DNA of 31,971 nt from IMG/VR virus record IMGVR_UViG_3300048919_000398, positions 1 to 31,971 of that record; one strand, 5' to 3'. The DNA comes from a virus. Below, one piece after another: positions 31,039 through 31,971 of the stretch; positions within the stretch are counted from its first letter, which is position 1, and each line of letters starts with the position of its first letter. The notes under the pieces were generated by a model. That model had not been told where the DNA came from. It saw only the letters and a list, made by a program, of their open reading frames with translations, and did no database searches. Both the position numbers and the translations under genes were made by a program.

Positions 31039-31971
31039 TCAGATTATGTCAATCACTGCGTTTTCAGAAGGATATGAACAACAAGCAAGGTAAACTTTTT
31101 CAGCCTTATCTTTATCAGAAAGGCAGAAATCTGGTTCGCTTCTTATATCTCCGCTATGAAGCCTGAACTTGCAACTCCCGCAGATACCTGACCGACACAT
31201 ATTTCTTATTGAAACGTTGTGGCTGATGAGATTATCCAAAACAGTTAAACCAGGATCTACAGAGATGACTCTATTCAAAGTTTTCAAAGTAATCTCTGTT
31301 TTATGAGTTTCTGATTTCATGATGTAATCAAATGATCTGCCTGAACTAAACGCCTCTACAGCAACAGAAGTTTGTGGGAATTTTGTATTTATAGCAGTAA
31401 CCATTGACTGTGCAAAATCAGCACCGCCACATACTATTGCCGATTCAGGCACCGCTTTAATATAGTCAAAAGCTAAATCAATCCTTCCTGCTCTGACAAT
31501 GTCACTGAATTTTGCGAGTTTGACCCGAGTTACGTGAATGCGCATCGAAAACCAGTCACATCGTGTGTGCAAATCCATTAATTCATTCAGGCAAGGCACA
31601 GACCCCAGATCGTGACAACTTAGTACCAATTGCACAACGACCCCGGGAGCACTGTACCCATAAGATTTAAAACATTCTCTTATCAAAGCCATAGGAAGTG
31701 TTATTCCAACGCCGCCTGCTATCAGAAGCACATTCTTTCTACTCCGGACTGAATTAAAGGTTATTTCGCCCCCTCGCCCCAAGATATTTACTTCTTTTCT
31801 TTCTTGTAATAGCCGGCTGATGACATTTGATGCACTTCCTTCGCCTCTGTCTTCAATTATAAATTCATAAAACTTTCCATGCTCAGTAGATACCAGTGTA
31901 TAGCAACGCTGGAGAGAATTATTACCCTCATCATCGAAGCTAAAAACAAAATACTCACCCGGCATGGTATC
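31039..31971 (-). CDS. Oxidoreductase with FAD/NAD domains and C-terminal 2Fe-2S ferredoxin, 5' end cut
   Basis: About 310 visible residues. The FAD-binding barrel is partly present (PGEYFVFSFD, RCYTLVST), then an NAD-binding domain (LLIAGGVGITLPMALIRECF, CGGADFAQSM) and a C-terminal plant-type ferredoxin: C-x4-C-x2-C (CRSGICGSC) and LACC about 30 residues on. Such proteins (HCR, VanB type) pass electrons from NAD(P)H to a mono- or dioxygenase. Their usual partner oxygenase is not in view and may be the next gene upstream. The visible frame runs to the window edge and begins inside the FAD domain, so the gene continues beyond it. Together with the ATP-grasp gene it suggests oxidative tailoring of a small amino-acid-derived compound. 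Confidence 0.85.
   Translation of the reverse strand, partial: DTMPGEYFVFSFDDEGNNSLQRCYTLVSTEHGKFYEFIIEDRGEGSASNVISRLLQERKEVNILGRGGEITFNSVRSRKNVLLIAGGVGITLPMALIRECFKSYGYSAPGVVVQLVLSCHDLGSVPCLNELMDLHTRCDWFSMRIHVTRVKLAKFSDIVRAGRIDLAFDYIKAVPESAIVCGGADFAQSMVTAINTKFPQTSVAVEAFSSGRSFDYIMKSETHKTEITLKTLNRVISVDPGLTVLDNLISHNVSIRNMCRSGICGSCKFRLHSGDIRSEPDFCLSDKDKAEKVYLACCSYPSENAVIDII

Noticed and set aside
1-31971. CRISPR arrays, tRNA or rRNA genes, complete insertion sequences
   Set aside because: I looked for regular repeats with spacers, cloverleaf-like ends and transposase motifs and saw none.

Overview
The window looks like accessory DNA of an enterobacterium, probably in or near the Erwiniaceae (Pantoea/Erwinia type). 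The clues are E. coli-type LexA boxes in umuDC-like promoters, a YcgZ/YmgA-type gene pair, an Ail/Lom-type outer-membrane protein and a lambdoid (phage 21/82-like) lysis and antitermination block. This placement is inference; no rRNA, tRNA, replication gene or intact integrase is visible to anchor it as chromosome, plasmid or phage-plasmid.

Layout. (1) 1-0.9 kb: a partial nitroreductase, then a decayed SOS operon (LexA box, a 79-aa-family gene with two stops, and a umuD'-like gene with a frameshift and a stop). (2) 1-14.6 kb: an AT-rich accessory region of mostly unfamiliar single genes: a 304-aa KilA-N/BRO-like protein, a 472-aa orphan, a small CxxC protein, one- and multi-span membrane proteins, a possible HEPN protein and a RipA-like membrane protein. 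They are interleaved with two more SOS polymerase operons (79-aa gene + umuC at 4.4-5.9 kb; umuD' + umuC at 9.1-10.8 kb), a decayed tyrosine recombinase fragment and decayed dispersed repeats. (3) 15.3-25.6 kb: a defective prophage, mostly on the minus strand: regulators, Q antiterminator, probable late promoter and terminator, holin, SAR lysozyme, Rz/Rz1, small terminase, truncated large terminase joined to a truncated tail sheath, a 94-aa gene, baseplate J, tail protein I, tail fibre, fibre assembly protein, and an ail/lom gene on the plus strand. Portal, capsid, tail tube and tape-measure genes are missing. (4) 25.6-27.7 kb: a LuxR-type regulator and a ycgZ/ymgA-like pair of small regulators. 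(5) 27.8-29.4 kb: a third intact SOS operon, near-duplicate of the 4.4 kb one. (6) 29.8 kb to the end: an ATP-grasp ligase and a ferredoxin-type 2Fe-2S reductase, the edge of what looks like a small biosynthetic operon.

How parts work together. Three intact and one ruined LexA-type error-prone polymerase loci lie within 29 kb. Two intact umuC copies lack umuD and are instead translationally coupled to the same unfamiliar 79-aa protein. Both umuD copies in the window start directly at the residue where RecA-stimulated cleavage would normally expose UmuD', and both lack the canonical Ser/Lys protease dyad. This suggests a family of SOS mutagenesis cassettes that bypass UmuD cleavage, with the 79-aa protein as a candidate new UmuC partner. 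In the prophage, lysis appears to follow the phage 21 scheme (Q, promoter, terminator, pinholin, SAR lysozyme, spanins), but packaging is broken by the terminase-sheath deletion.
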